Below are positions 55,071 to 64,000 of a DNA stretch of 64,000 bases, in pieces. The translations under genes and the position numbers were made by a program. The notes under the pieces are model-generated. The model worked only from the letters and a program-made list of their open reading frames with translations. It had not been told where the DNA came from and made no database searches. The stretch's first letter is position 1. Each line of letters starts with the position of its first letter. The DNA comes from Gnetum montanum (taxonomy: Eukaryota > Streptophyta > Gnetopsida > Gnetales > Gnetaceae): assembly GCA_015680685.1 (NCBI GenBank), contig MNCI01030530.1:182219-246218 (forward strand), in the 5' to 3' direction.

Positions 55071-55088
55071 GCCCTCTTTCTAGCACCA
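55071..55088 (-). other. Primer-binding site of T2
   Basis: On the - strand TGGTGCTAGAAAGAGGGC, six bases inside the 5' LTR end. Resembles Tat/Ogre primer sites; tRNA not verified. Confidence 0.75.
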
Positions 55089-55094
55089 AAACAC

Positions 55095-57010
55095 TGTACC
55101 ATCTGAAATCATCAGCGTAAGGCTAGAAGAAAAACTAACGCCTAAAGATCTCTGAAGAGATACAATAGACCCTACCTTTGCATCAGGGCAAGCTAGAAAA
55201 ATGAAGGCAGAGTGCCTTGAATGGTCTACACATAGATCAAATAAGGACTTCCCCTAGCGTACGCAATGGCAATGCGTTGGGTTATCGTAAACAAACGTAA
55301 ATACATGCAAACATAAACGTGGACAAGCGCAAACAAGGTGTAAACAACGTAAATAGAAAATAATGTAAACTATAAATATGATTGGAAAAAATGTAACTAT
55401 TTGTATTGATTAAAAATTACAAAGAAGTGCACTAGTTAGAACATAGTTGCAGAATGATTACAAAGCAAACGTTTAGCCCCAATATGAAAGGTGTTGTAGA
55501 CAGTGGGAGAGTGCAGGTTTCTGGCTCCAAAGTGTCCAACCTATGAGATTTGGATGCTCAAAGTTGCTCAATGTTTTATGCTCTTATGTGTTTAGAATTT
55601 CCAACCCTAGTTTAGTGTGAGATTGGGATATTTATGCAGGTTTGAACGCGGGATTCAGATCTATGTGGAAGATCCATGGTTATTGGATGTGGGAAATGTG
55701 GATCGGGCGACAGGTGTGAACGTTTTGACCAGATACATAGAATTTTACAATGTATAGGGTGAAGCATGACCAAGATCTCTTATGCTGGCGTGTGTAATCC
55801 ACAACATAAGAGCTTGATATCCTGAAAAATGAAAAATGTACAAAGAATGTTAAAGTAAAAGAGTGGATCTGGATCTGTGCTATTTTTGCTCTACCAAGGC
55901 CTCTAGCATGCATGGATCTAGCTCTGGCATGTCTGCAGCATGTCCTTGCATCAGCATCTGGCGTCCAGCGTGTTAGTGTCCAGCGTGTCCAAATGTTTAC
56001 GCTGTGCATACGCTGTTGTCAGCGTGCCAGCGTGACCATCAACATGTCCAATGTTTATGATGAATTTTGAGCCCATGTTTGACTTGTGAGACCCATTTTT
56101 AAAGTGGATATGAATGCCTGAGGTCGAGAGGATTTTGCACATCGAATTCTAGCTGATTTGGCCTTGGATTTGTGTCTCTTTTGATTGGTCATGCTGTGCA
56201 GCATGACCTCAGCATGACCAAGTGTTTATGCCCTGGTTTGAGCTAATTTTTGTACGTTGATGCCTGTTTGTTGATGCTCAACTACTGCCTACTCTCCAGG
56301 GTGGCCTGGATGCTAAATTTGACTCCATTTTGCTGCTATTTTGGGCCTATTTAGTTTGGTCACATTGTGGTCATGCTGCACAGTGTGACCTCAGCATGAC
56401 GAACTGAAAGTGCCATGTTTGAGACCCAAATTTTGATTTTCTGAAGCCTGTGAATGTGTACAATTTTTTCCTAGCTCCTGAGAGTTGAATTCATATCAAA
56501 ATTCTACTTGGAGATGCCTGAATTGAGCTATTCTTGTTTGGTCATGCTGTGTAGCATGACCTCAGCATGACTAATTGAAAGTGGCTTAAAACATGTGATT
56601 TTGAGCTTAAATTTTGAGGTTTTGAAGGCTGGGAGTTGTAGAGGGCGTCAATGAAGCTCATGGAGGGTCCGTGTGCTCGAATTTGGGCTGCTTGGACTTG
56701 ATTTTGGGGCTTCATCAGTTGGTCACGCTATACGCACGCTAGTCTTACACTAGGCAGTGTGACCATAGCGTGACCAAAGTGTATATAGCAAAAACCATGC
56801 ATTTTGAGCCTGAAACCCTAGATTCTAGATGCCAGGAGTTGGAGCAATCACCTGTGGACTCCGAGGAGACTTTTCCTGTTCAATTATGTGTTGTTTCATG
56901 TTGTTTTGGAGGCTCTCAAGTTTGGTCACGTTGTACTCATGTTGGGCAACGGCATGACTTAACTTGAGTCCTGTCTAAAAGTGCTAGGCAAAAATTTTCT
57001 AGTGTTTTCA
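55095..57010 (-). repeat. 5' LTR of T2
   Basis: 1916 bases, ends as in the 3' LTR. TATA-like CATAAATA at 55629-55636 (- strand). Palindromes at 56187-56208 (arms GGTCATGCTG and CAGCATGACC around TG), about 56355-56402, 56538-56575, 56718-56780 and 56924-56956. Confidence 0.88.
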
Positions 57011-57015
57011 AACTT
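57011..57015 (+). repeat. Target-site duplication of T2, right copy
   Basis: AACTT, identical to 47633-47637. Confidence 0.85.
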
Positions 57016-57046
57016 GATCACGATCAAGATGGGTTTTAGCATAACC

Positions 57047-57951
57047 CTGCACGGTACACAAAAATAAATATATGTTAGCTTACAACAAGATATGTCGGTT
57101 AATATAAAGCATAGTAGCCCCTTGTGCACAAATTTTTCCAAGTTTGAAATGTGATGCCGCTCATTTTGTAACTTGTCCCGTATAGCATAGCAACTATGTT
57201 ACGCGCAATGTAGCATGTGACATAGTGTAGCAGGTACACCCCACACAACATAGTGGTCATGTTACATGCAATGTAGCAACACAACAGGTATACCCTATGC
57301 AGCGTGATAGGCATAGTAGCATAGCAAGTACGGTAGTGTAGCAGTGTAACAGCCATAACAACATAGTAGGTATGACAACATAGCAAATATAGTAGTGTAG
57401 CAAGTATGGTAGCATAGAAGCATGACAACATAGCATAACAGGCACCGAAAACACAACACAACCTGTCAATCATGCTAATAAAAGTAACATAGCTTGAGAA
57501 GGAACACACAACATTTCCATAGCCCTAGCCAGTTCCATTGCATGGAATGTAACAAAATAAAATATAAACCAAAACCCCCTTTACACATGCTACGCTGCAT
57601 AGAACATGTCCTATGCTGCCTAGAAACCTTTCAAACTAGAACCCTTTTAATCCTCGAAATGGTACAATGCCCCACCGACCACAATGATGGTCATGGTAGT
57701 AGCGTAACAACCATGTCCACAGTAATCACCGTAAAGGTAGTGACAACAACTGTAGCATAGCAGTTGTAATAATGGCTACAGCCATAGTAGAAACCACCAC
57801 AGTATAGCAGCTATAGTGGTGGCCAAGGCCATGACAACGATAGTTATAGTGTAGCAAACGTAACAACCATGGCCACTGAGGTGTGGTGACCACGGAAACA
57901 ACCCCACTGAATAAAGCAAACAATGTAAACAAATGCAACGTAGCAACTTAC
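57047..57951 (-). other. Intron 1 of antisense gene E
   Basis: On the - strand from GTAAGT to GTGCAG. Dense in degenerate CATAGTGTAGCA/GTAACAGCCATAAC words; no coding signal. Confidence 0.55.
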
Positions 57952-58020
57952 CAAGTAGATGGTGCCTCCTGTCATTCCTCGATGCGTTCTTTAGGGAGAC
58001 ATCGTAAGGTATGCTCTATC

Positions 58021-58611
58021 GCCGATGATAAGATAAAGCGGAGAGATTCAGACCATGCACGTAACAAGGGTAAGGGAAAAATGACTATCGCCAATGAGGT
58101 TGTTGATTCGAATATAGACAATGACGGTGGATGTGAGATCTACCAATATGACCATCCTAAGGGATTTTGCCCAATAATCTCACATCTACAAGAGTTTGGG
58201 GTGTATGCACCTAACCCAAGACTTAATAGACAACAAGCACCCCGAAGGTTACCTTATCCCCAAGGTAAGCTGAGGCAGTTCCACCAACCATTAACATATT
58301 ATCCAAGTGGAACTCCACCACAACCTATTGGGCAACACTAGCAGTGGCAACACCCACAGTCATGGGGGATGCCACCGCCTAGACAACAATACCCTTACCG
58401 GCAACTAGACCTATATGGCTACTATGTGCAGCAGTCAGTTTCTCCAAGTGACTCTATGAGTCATGCAACCCCACAATTTCACTACCAAGTTTGGGAGTAT
58501 TTTAGGACTCCTTCTCCTCTAGGAGACACACCACACGCATACCATGCTCCGAATCCATCCACCACTCTTACGCTGATAGTTCCAAGTGGATGGATTGGCC
58601 GGATGCATTGA
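58021..58611 (+). pseudogene. Athila2 gag C-terminal fragment
   Basis: Matches residues about 560-750 of the Athila1 protein: NKGKGKMTIANEVV, YDHPKGFCPIISHLQEFGVY, NRQQAPRRLPYPQG and YPSGTPPQPIGQH, then a TAG stop, and GYYVQQSVSPSDSM. The second Cys of the knuckle-like cluster is Tyr. The last codons belong to the deletion junction. Confidence 0.85.
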
Positions 58612-59679
58612 TGAGAAGTTACTGGATGTGGTTTTTTTGAGGTCGTACTTGAAATGGGATCTACTAAGTCACATTAATCATTAACTATACAAGGGGATGT
58701 ACATCACCTTGTTCTTGAGATTCCATTTGATTATCTTCTTTCCATCATTCTTCCTCCATTGTTCACCTCATTGCCAATTGTATTAGTAGTCCATATCTTG
58801 GTGGATGCATTGTTTTCTTTTTGGTAAATTCTTATGGTTAAGACTTTAACTCTTTTTCCAAATGACATTCCCAAAGCCTATAGACTCTTCGAATGTGGGT
58901 TTGTCATGGCATTAAGGGCATGAGCCTACTTTGGGAAGGACCCACTGGCATTCCTATTTGGTACACCAGTTAAATTCTTTCCCTTAACATTTTTGCAATC
59001 CACTCTATTTTGTTCATTTCCATCTTGACATCCATTTCATCGACGTTATAGTTGTCTCTTTTTCTCCATCTTTCTTGTTCTTTTTCTTTCTCCATTCTAT
59101 CACTACCGGAGGTTCGCTCTTAGTCATGGGGGTCCTGGTCCAATTTTTTTTATTTTCTCCGAGCCCCTACACCTTCGATAGTCACCACTATTATATCTCT
59201 AGACCCATATCAGCCATACCACAGCTTAGCCAATGGACCTTTCACTGAAGTAAGGTATCAACTACATTGTGATTCATTTACCCTTGTTAATATAAATACT
59301 GTGTTATGTTTGCAGATGGCAATCATGCAATAATGGATTGGATCTGGAGGGAACACTTGGAATGGATCGGTGCTGAAGCAGCTATGCAAGGAGCAAGATT
59401 GCTGGCGTGCTTATGAATAGACAAAAAAAGGCATAATCTTGGCATTTGTAGCAATAGATTTCTTCTTTCTTCTCTCTCAGCTGCCAAATAAGGCCTAGTG
59501 TTAAATGTATAAAGTGTTCACTCTTATTGTCATGAACACCAATTTTGTCATGTTCTGTAATGATGATCCATTCACATATCATCCCATTCACCATTAGTTT
59601 CATTCAAGTCAATAATCCCATACCTTCCCAATATTTTGTAAGGAACTCAAGGACGAGTTTTTATTCAGTCATGGGGGTA

Positions 59680-60479
59680 TGATGGGACGCGATATCGTGT
59701 CTTCCCCTATGATATTGCGTACGCGATATCACAGTGCGCCATCAAGTCTATAAATAAGAGGTGGCTCTCCCTTGTTTCTCAGTTTAGGCCTAGACCATAG
59801 TGAAACTCTAGCATTTTTACCTGTCTAGAGATAGAATAATTTCCATGTGCCTGCAATAGGAGCTCCAAAGTGAACAGATCTTTATTCGAGCAAATATTGT
59901 ACCTGAACACAAGTTTGTGTACGGTAATAAAGATGAACTGTTGGATAAACCTTGTAGTGCATGGAATAGGCTAAATAGGAATTTAATTATTGTTATTTTT
60001 TTCATCATTTAAATGCTTTATTAGTTAATTAAATCTCTCTCAACCCTTCTCTCATAGTTAAGTGCATTCAGTACAACCGCTTCAAGCACGTGCATTGCAC
60101 TTGGTAATCCCAGCAACGAATAGCGTTTGGTAATCCCAGAAGGTTGCATTGGTTCAGGGTGTGTGATTGGTAAGTGGGAATGGATACTGATGCTAGGTTA
60201 ATTAAGGCTTAGTTAGCTAGTTAAAGTTAGTTACTTAGTCTCTTTACCCTTTCCCTCATTAGCATAGGAGATAAAACATAAAGATATAAAAATCACATAC
60301 CTCAGACTTACTTAACCATACAACTGTGACAAATACAAGTAAGTCTAGGAAGACAACGAATGATTAACCTTAAGTGTTCCATAAGGTGTGTAGGCACTTA
60401 GTCTGCAGAGCTTGACCGGATCGTGTGTGTAACACTCGTATTCATATGGTTGAGTGTAGGGGTACATCACCACTCATCA
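59680..60479 (+). repeat. 3' LTR of Athila2
   Basis: TGATGGGACGCGATATC to CTCATCA, about 800 bases. One intact ACGCGATATC block and decayed palindromes upstream of CTATAAATAAG. Much shorter than the Athila1 LTRs, with most GTACGAC modules lost. Confidence 0.88.
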
Positions 60480-61319
60480 AGTAGGGAGAACTAAGTGGTG
60501 AAGAGTCCTTAGTCTACTAGCCAATGTTAAGTCACATCAATGAAGTAACATGAACTATCATCTGGCTAAATGATACTACATCATTGTTTTTATTACAAAG
60601 GATTCAAGCACAAGTGAGATCAAATCCAAGTGCTTGAGAAGTGACAGTATCCATCCCTAGATAACAATAATTCCCAGAGATATTTGGGAATGCTACCACT
60701 TTCTCAGTGCGCTTGGAGGAGGGGGTGGGGCCAACTATCCTAGTGATGTAGCATCATGGATAGTAAATAGTGATGGAGGTGGTGGCCAACCAAGTTGTAG
60801 ATACCTTGAATGCTTCTACAACTATTGTGCTAGACATTGCTACACTCAAAAACATGCAAGCATTCATAGGAGTAAGAAGTAGGAGGCTAAGTGCAACACA
60901 ACACTATGTTGGAAAAACTAGAAGGAACCAGGCAACAACTTCTAGAGATCTTCGATCTTTTAGAATAAATCATTTCTATCTATTAAGAGCTGCTAGAGAC
61001 CAATGACAAGCTCATCACTACAAATGTCCAACATAAGGCAACCATAATCAAAAATTACCAACTTCTAAGAGCCTACTTGACCAATCCCACCATTCTTAGC
61101 CAAGTCATTACAAGGGATGAAGCTTTTTTGTACCTTCAAAACAAATTAAAAGAGGTTGAGAATGCGAAGGAGATGGCAATCTTTAACACATCCTTATTGA
61201 AGGCTCTAGCCTTCAACATTGATAAGGACTTGTCGCAAGTCTGCAAGAAGAACCTACACATGACCAACTACATTTACCACTTCATGAAGCGCTAAGAAAT
61301 CAATGCATTGACTAGGCCA
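60480..61319 (+). other. Unassigned stretch between Athila2 and Athila3
   Basis: Two short open frames: 60770-61006 (MEVVANQVVDTLNASTTIVL, LKNMQAFIGVRSRRLSATQH) and 61077-61295 (LSQVITRDEAFLYLQNKLKE, FNIDKDLSQVCKKNL). The second is helical in character. No family recognised. It may be the flank into which the Athilas inserted or a remnant of another element. Confidence 0.35.
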
Positions 61320-62147
61320 TGTTCGTCGACGCTGCCCCGTCGACACATCCCTCCATGCGTCTATGTGGCCCCGTTTACATAGAGCCTATTTTAGCCTATA
61401 AATAAGTGGCCCTCCACCACACCTAGGTATCTTTCAAGTAGTTGTAGCAAAGCCCTTGCAATTTGTTTTTGTAGGAGTTAGATTATTTTCCCAAGTGCAT
61501 GCCCAAAATGTGATGCTTGTAATTGTTTGGCACTTTATTCAAGTGTGACATACTTGGACACGCACATGACCAGAAATAAAAATCAAGATTACTTCATCAT
61601 TGCAACATTCACTTAATTTTAATTGTTTAATTATTATTGTTAATTTTTATTATTTATTATTATTTTCTTAGTTTATATTTCTTTACCATCATTTAATATT
61701 CTTGTTGTTAATTGCAGAATGAGTACGACTTAATCATGATCATTTAAGTGTGACTACTTGGTAACCTAGTAGTGTGCCTAGGATCTACACTTGGTAATCC
61801 CAGTAGTAGTCATGCACGAGGTCCAAGATGTGTATGGATGATTAAGGAATGGATGCTTATCACACTTAGGCTAGCTTAGACTTCATTTCCTATTTCTTAT
61901 TAGTTTAATCAAGATTATTTTCCATTGTCTCTAGGAGTAGCACTAGTTTAGGATCACATCATATGCCTCACTTTGTATTAAACCATACGTGACAAAGCAG
62001 ATACTAGTCTAGGTGGGAAGATAACAAATTGCGATCAACGTGTAACTATCTAGATACCACAACTAGCCTATCCACAGAGTTTGACCGAATTGTGTGTGAA
62101 CATTTTTATTCATATGGTTGAGTGTAGGGGTACCTCGCCACTCATCA
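61320..62147 (+). repeat. 5' LTR of Athila3 (start approximate)
   Basis: Ends GGGGTACCTCGCCACTCATCA like Athila1. TATA box CCTATAAATAAG at about 61397. The start at TGTTCGTCGACG is inferred from the distance to the TATA box. Confidence 0.75.
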
Positions 62148-62148
62148 T

Positions 62149-62166
62149 TGGCGTCATTGCCAGGGA
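62149..62166 (+). other. Primer-binding site of Athila3
   Basis: TGGCGTCATTGCCAGGGA, differing from the Athila1 site at three positions. Confidence 0.8.
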
Positions 62167-62286
62167 TGGTGCTAGTTATTTAGATTATTTACATCATACA
62201 AGATCGCTGTAACAAAGCCTTGAAAATATATCTTTCAAAATACTAATAATAATAATTGTAATTAAATCACACACAAATTTACAACC

Positions 62287-64000
62287 ATGTCTTTCTCACA
62301 AGACTATGACAATGCAACAACTAGGAAGGCAATTCATTGGAAAACCAACAAATTATATGATAATGACGATGAAGTTTGGAGTACCCAATCTAATGTAGGG
62401 GTTTCCTATGAGCATCAACGTAAACAACATCATCCCAACTCACAACTACATAACATACCTAATGACAATGAACCCCTACTAGCCACTACAAGCTTAATGG
62501 AAATACAAGAGGCTATTTGAATAGCTCGCAGGCATCGTAAGGAAAGTTGTCTACCTGTGCTTGATTTAAACAGCTTTTCCAAGTTTTCAGGAAGCTATGA
62601 TTTACATCCACAACAACATTTACAAGCCTTCTATGATGCCTGTACATGGAACAATATTGATAATTGGTGGCAAAAACTTAAGCTCTTTCCTCTGACACTC
62701 ATTGGTCAAGCAAAAGTATGGTATAGGTTGTTAAAACCAAAATCAATTCAACGTTGGCCAATAATGGTAGAACTTTTCAATGAAAGATATCAAACCTATG
62801 CAAGAGCATCAGCCTTGAGGAGACAAATCCAAGAATGAAAACAAGCACAACATGAACCCTTGGACATGGCCTTAGAAAGATATTATGCACTATTAAACAA
62901 TTGCCCAAGCCATGGGTTCTCCAAGGAGAGGCTAATGTACCATATCATAGATGGACTCCATAATGAAACAAGGGAGACCCTAGGGATGTATGCCCAAGGT
63001 CAACTATATCAGCTACGAACCCATTAACTCCAAGAGCTTATTAAGTAGGTAGCAAAAGAAGAAGGAGAAGTAGCCAAATGGGAGAATGTTGAAAGTTCTC
63101 AATAGGACCAAAATCTCAACTTAACAAGGGTCCATAATCATGAAGAGGAGAAATCCACTCACTTTAAGAAGGTGGAATCATCTTTGCCAATCCTACAATC
63201 ACTAGATGAAATTGAGAAAAATATTAATAAGATGATGGATTGGGTACATGAAATATGTGGAGAATATGCCAACATTATTAGAGGAAGAACCATGATAAAC
63301 CAAGAAATAGGACAAAACACCACTAGACAATTGAAAAGAAGGGTTGAAGAGAATAAGGATAAGAACTCAACTATCAATCATATGTATCAATGTAATATTT
63401 TCCTGTATGATCACTCCAAAGGATAATGCCCAATCTTTCCACATTTACTTGATCATTGGGAAGGAATGTTACATCCAGAGTTCGTACAAAAATACTATGT
63501 CCAACCACAATGGCAAAAACCTCAGTCGTGGGGGAGGCCACTGCCAACTGGACCATACCCTTCATATGTCCTAGCACCAAATGCTTATTATATTCAACAC
63601 CCTATTTCTCCAACAAGATCAACATCCTCTACCTCACCTCATCATTATCATTCTCCTGAGTACTATCCACCCATGTCCTCTCCAACAAGATCACCACTTC
63701 ATGTGCCTTACACTTCTTCTCAACCTCAATATTCTCATACTTCACCCCCTTCTACATCATCGTTGGCTATGCTATAATATTTTGCACCATAGCACCAACC
63801 CGCAAATGTTACTTGTGCTACTACTGTCAATAGTAGTGGAGGTCCTTCACAACATCGAAGGCATCCCTTCTTTAGACGTGACCGTCGAAAGGGACACCAC
63901 AATTCAAAAACCACTGCATCCACCAACTCAACACAAATCCAACACTATGGTGCATCTTCCTCTTCGAACCCAACGCCTCATGTTACCTTATCAAGGCCAC
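62287..64000 (+). pseudogene. Athila3 gag (broken, runs off the window)
   Basis: ATG 62287 (MSFSQDYDNATTRKAIHWKT). A TGA stop at about 62518 separates it from the gag domain 62557-62838 (FSGSYDLHPQQHLQAFYDAC, WYRLLKPKSIQRWPIMVELF). Further stops occur at about 62836, 63026, 63046 and 63103. Later parts match the Athila1 linker: YDHSKG, QPQWQKPQSWGRPLP and YYIQHPISPTRST. Window end falls in the Pro/Ser-rich linker; protease would follow. Confidence 0.85.

Larger units (their letters stand above)
47638..57010 (-). mobile_element. T2: Tat-like LTR retrotransposon, gag-protease deletion derivative
   Basis: 5' LTR 55095-57010, primer site 55071-55088, gag about 54530-52555, protease 52060-51312, hairpin arrays 51122-51008 and 50880-50585, an odd repeat-rich segment 50363-49741, 3' LTR 49570-47638. 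Target duplication AACTT. No reverse transcriptase, RNase H, integrase or antisense gene. The two arrays are only about 130 bases apart, whereas in T1 the equivalent ones are separated by 8.4 kb. Confidence 0.88.
40172..57990 (+). mobile_element. Tat-like LTR retrotransposon E (both ends missing, interrupted by T2)
   Basis: Order on the + strand: gag (40172-42330), spacer and protease (42339-43545), hairpin array (43640-43875), antisense gene (57990 down to 43999 on the - strand, split by T2 at 47638-57010). Its LTR and gag start are cut off by element A on the left. Its reverse transcriptase part is cut off on the right, where Athila2 begins near 57990. Opposite orientation to A and T1 but the same internal order. 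Confidence 0.8.
43999..57990 (-). pseudogene. Multi-exon antisense gene, copy E (interrupted by T2)
   Basis: On the - strand: exon 1 remnant above 57952 (donor GTAAGT at 57951-57946); exon 2 starts at 57046 after GTGCAG, is cut by T2 at 57010/47638 and continues to 47206; exon 3 about 47130-46860 (after TTGCTAG; IIDKDGLHDKEGTLALAQIA); exon 4 about 46742-45960 (after CTACAG); an acidic exon about 45590-45300; the ASRLKWDQQQ-like and coiled-coil exon about 44980-44172; and the last exon 44090-43999 (after ATGCAG; DPSEDVGPSGVGDKDIGGDS, stop TGA). It is the least damaged in exons 3 and 4. The upstream promoter is lost at the Athila2 junction. Confidence 0.7.
57990..60479 (+). mobile_element. Athila2: 3' fragment of an Athila-like element
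   Basis: Shares with Athila1 the gag C-terminal part (58021-58590 against about 8600-9165), then jumps to the equivalent of 11138 and continues through the polypurine tract to a 3' LTR (59680-60479). The 5' LTR and most of gag are absent. Left border approximate. Confidence 0.85.
61320..64000 (+). mobile_element. Athila3: 5' part of an Athila-like element (runs off the window)
   Basis: 5' LTR 61320-62147, primer site 62149-62166, gag from 62287. It is clearly related to Athila1 in gag (FYDACTWNNIDNWWQKLKLF against FHDACALQNIDNEWQKLKLF), but its U3 lacks the GCGATATCGC palindromes. Confidence 0.85.

Noticed and set aside
55680-56142. Two - strand frames within the T2 5' LTR (and equivalents at 48213-48697)
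   Set aside because: Present in both LTRs as open stretches, but they are rich in repeats such as LDTLDxxTLDAR and lack any domain; LTR sequence alone explains them.
57883-58341. 152-codon frame on the + strand
   Set aside because: Chimeric: it starts in intron/exon 1 of antisense gene E and runs into the Athila2 gag fragment across the junction. Only the second part is meaningful.
1-64000. tRNA or rRNA genes, origins, bacterial-type operons
   Set aside because: Nothing with a cloverleaf-like set of arms or ribosomal conserved words was noticed; a tRNA scan would be needed to be sure.

Overview
The window looks like nuclear DNA of a seed plant with a large, repeat-rich genome. It contains plant-type Ty3/gypsy LTR retrotransposons of two lineages, an Athila-like one and a Tat/Ogre-like one, plus TATA-box LTR promoters and GT-AG introns. 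I saw no ordinary cellular gene, tRNA or rRNA. I cannot name the species. Most coding sequence is old and broken; the one long open frame is the gag-protease gene of an Athila-like element.

Layout, as a nest of insertions. (1) Element E, Tat-like, + strand: gag and protease at 40172-43545. Its embedded antisense gene runs on the - strand from about 57990 down to 43999. (2) Element A, Tat-like, - strand: its 5' LTR ends at 40171 inside the gag region of E, and the element runs leftward out of the window. (3) Element T1, Tat-like, - strand, 15950-34342, two LTRs of about 1.8 kb, sits in the protease codons of A. (4) Athila1, + strand, 5741-13357, target duplication ACTGT, sits in an intron of A's antisense gene. 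(5) T2, Tat-like, - strand, 47638-57010, target duplication AACTT, sits in exon 2 of E's antisense gene and is itself a deletion derivative. (6) On the right are a 5'-truncated Athila2 (about 57990-60479), an unexplained stretch (60480-61319) and the 5' part of Athila3 (61320 to the window end).

The most interesting item is a multi-exon gene in three Tat-like copies (A, T1, E). It always lies antisense to gag-pol, between protease and reverse transcriptase. In A and T1 it has its own TATA box. About eight exons with matching boundaries can be aligned by eye. Exon 2 resembles an FCP1/NLI-interacting-factor (HAD-type CTD phosphatase) domain that has lost its catalytic aspartates. Exon 4 encodes a conserved domain I do not recognise. 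The remaining exons encode acidic and coiled-coil-like segments. In T1 the gene splits the sense polyprotein, leaving about 6 kb between protease and reverse transcriptase.

The antisense gene is bracketed by arrays of a short hairpin motif, about AGTTT plus a 4-base arm, a 6-base loop and a complementary arm. The arm sequence differs between arrays while pairing is often kept. The Tat-like LTRs carry regularly spaced palindromes upstream of the TATA box, and the Athila LTRs carry GCGATATCGC palindromes in the same relative position. How these parts work together is inference; the sequence shows only their recurrence and placement.
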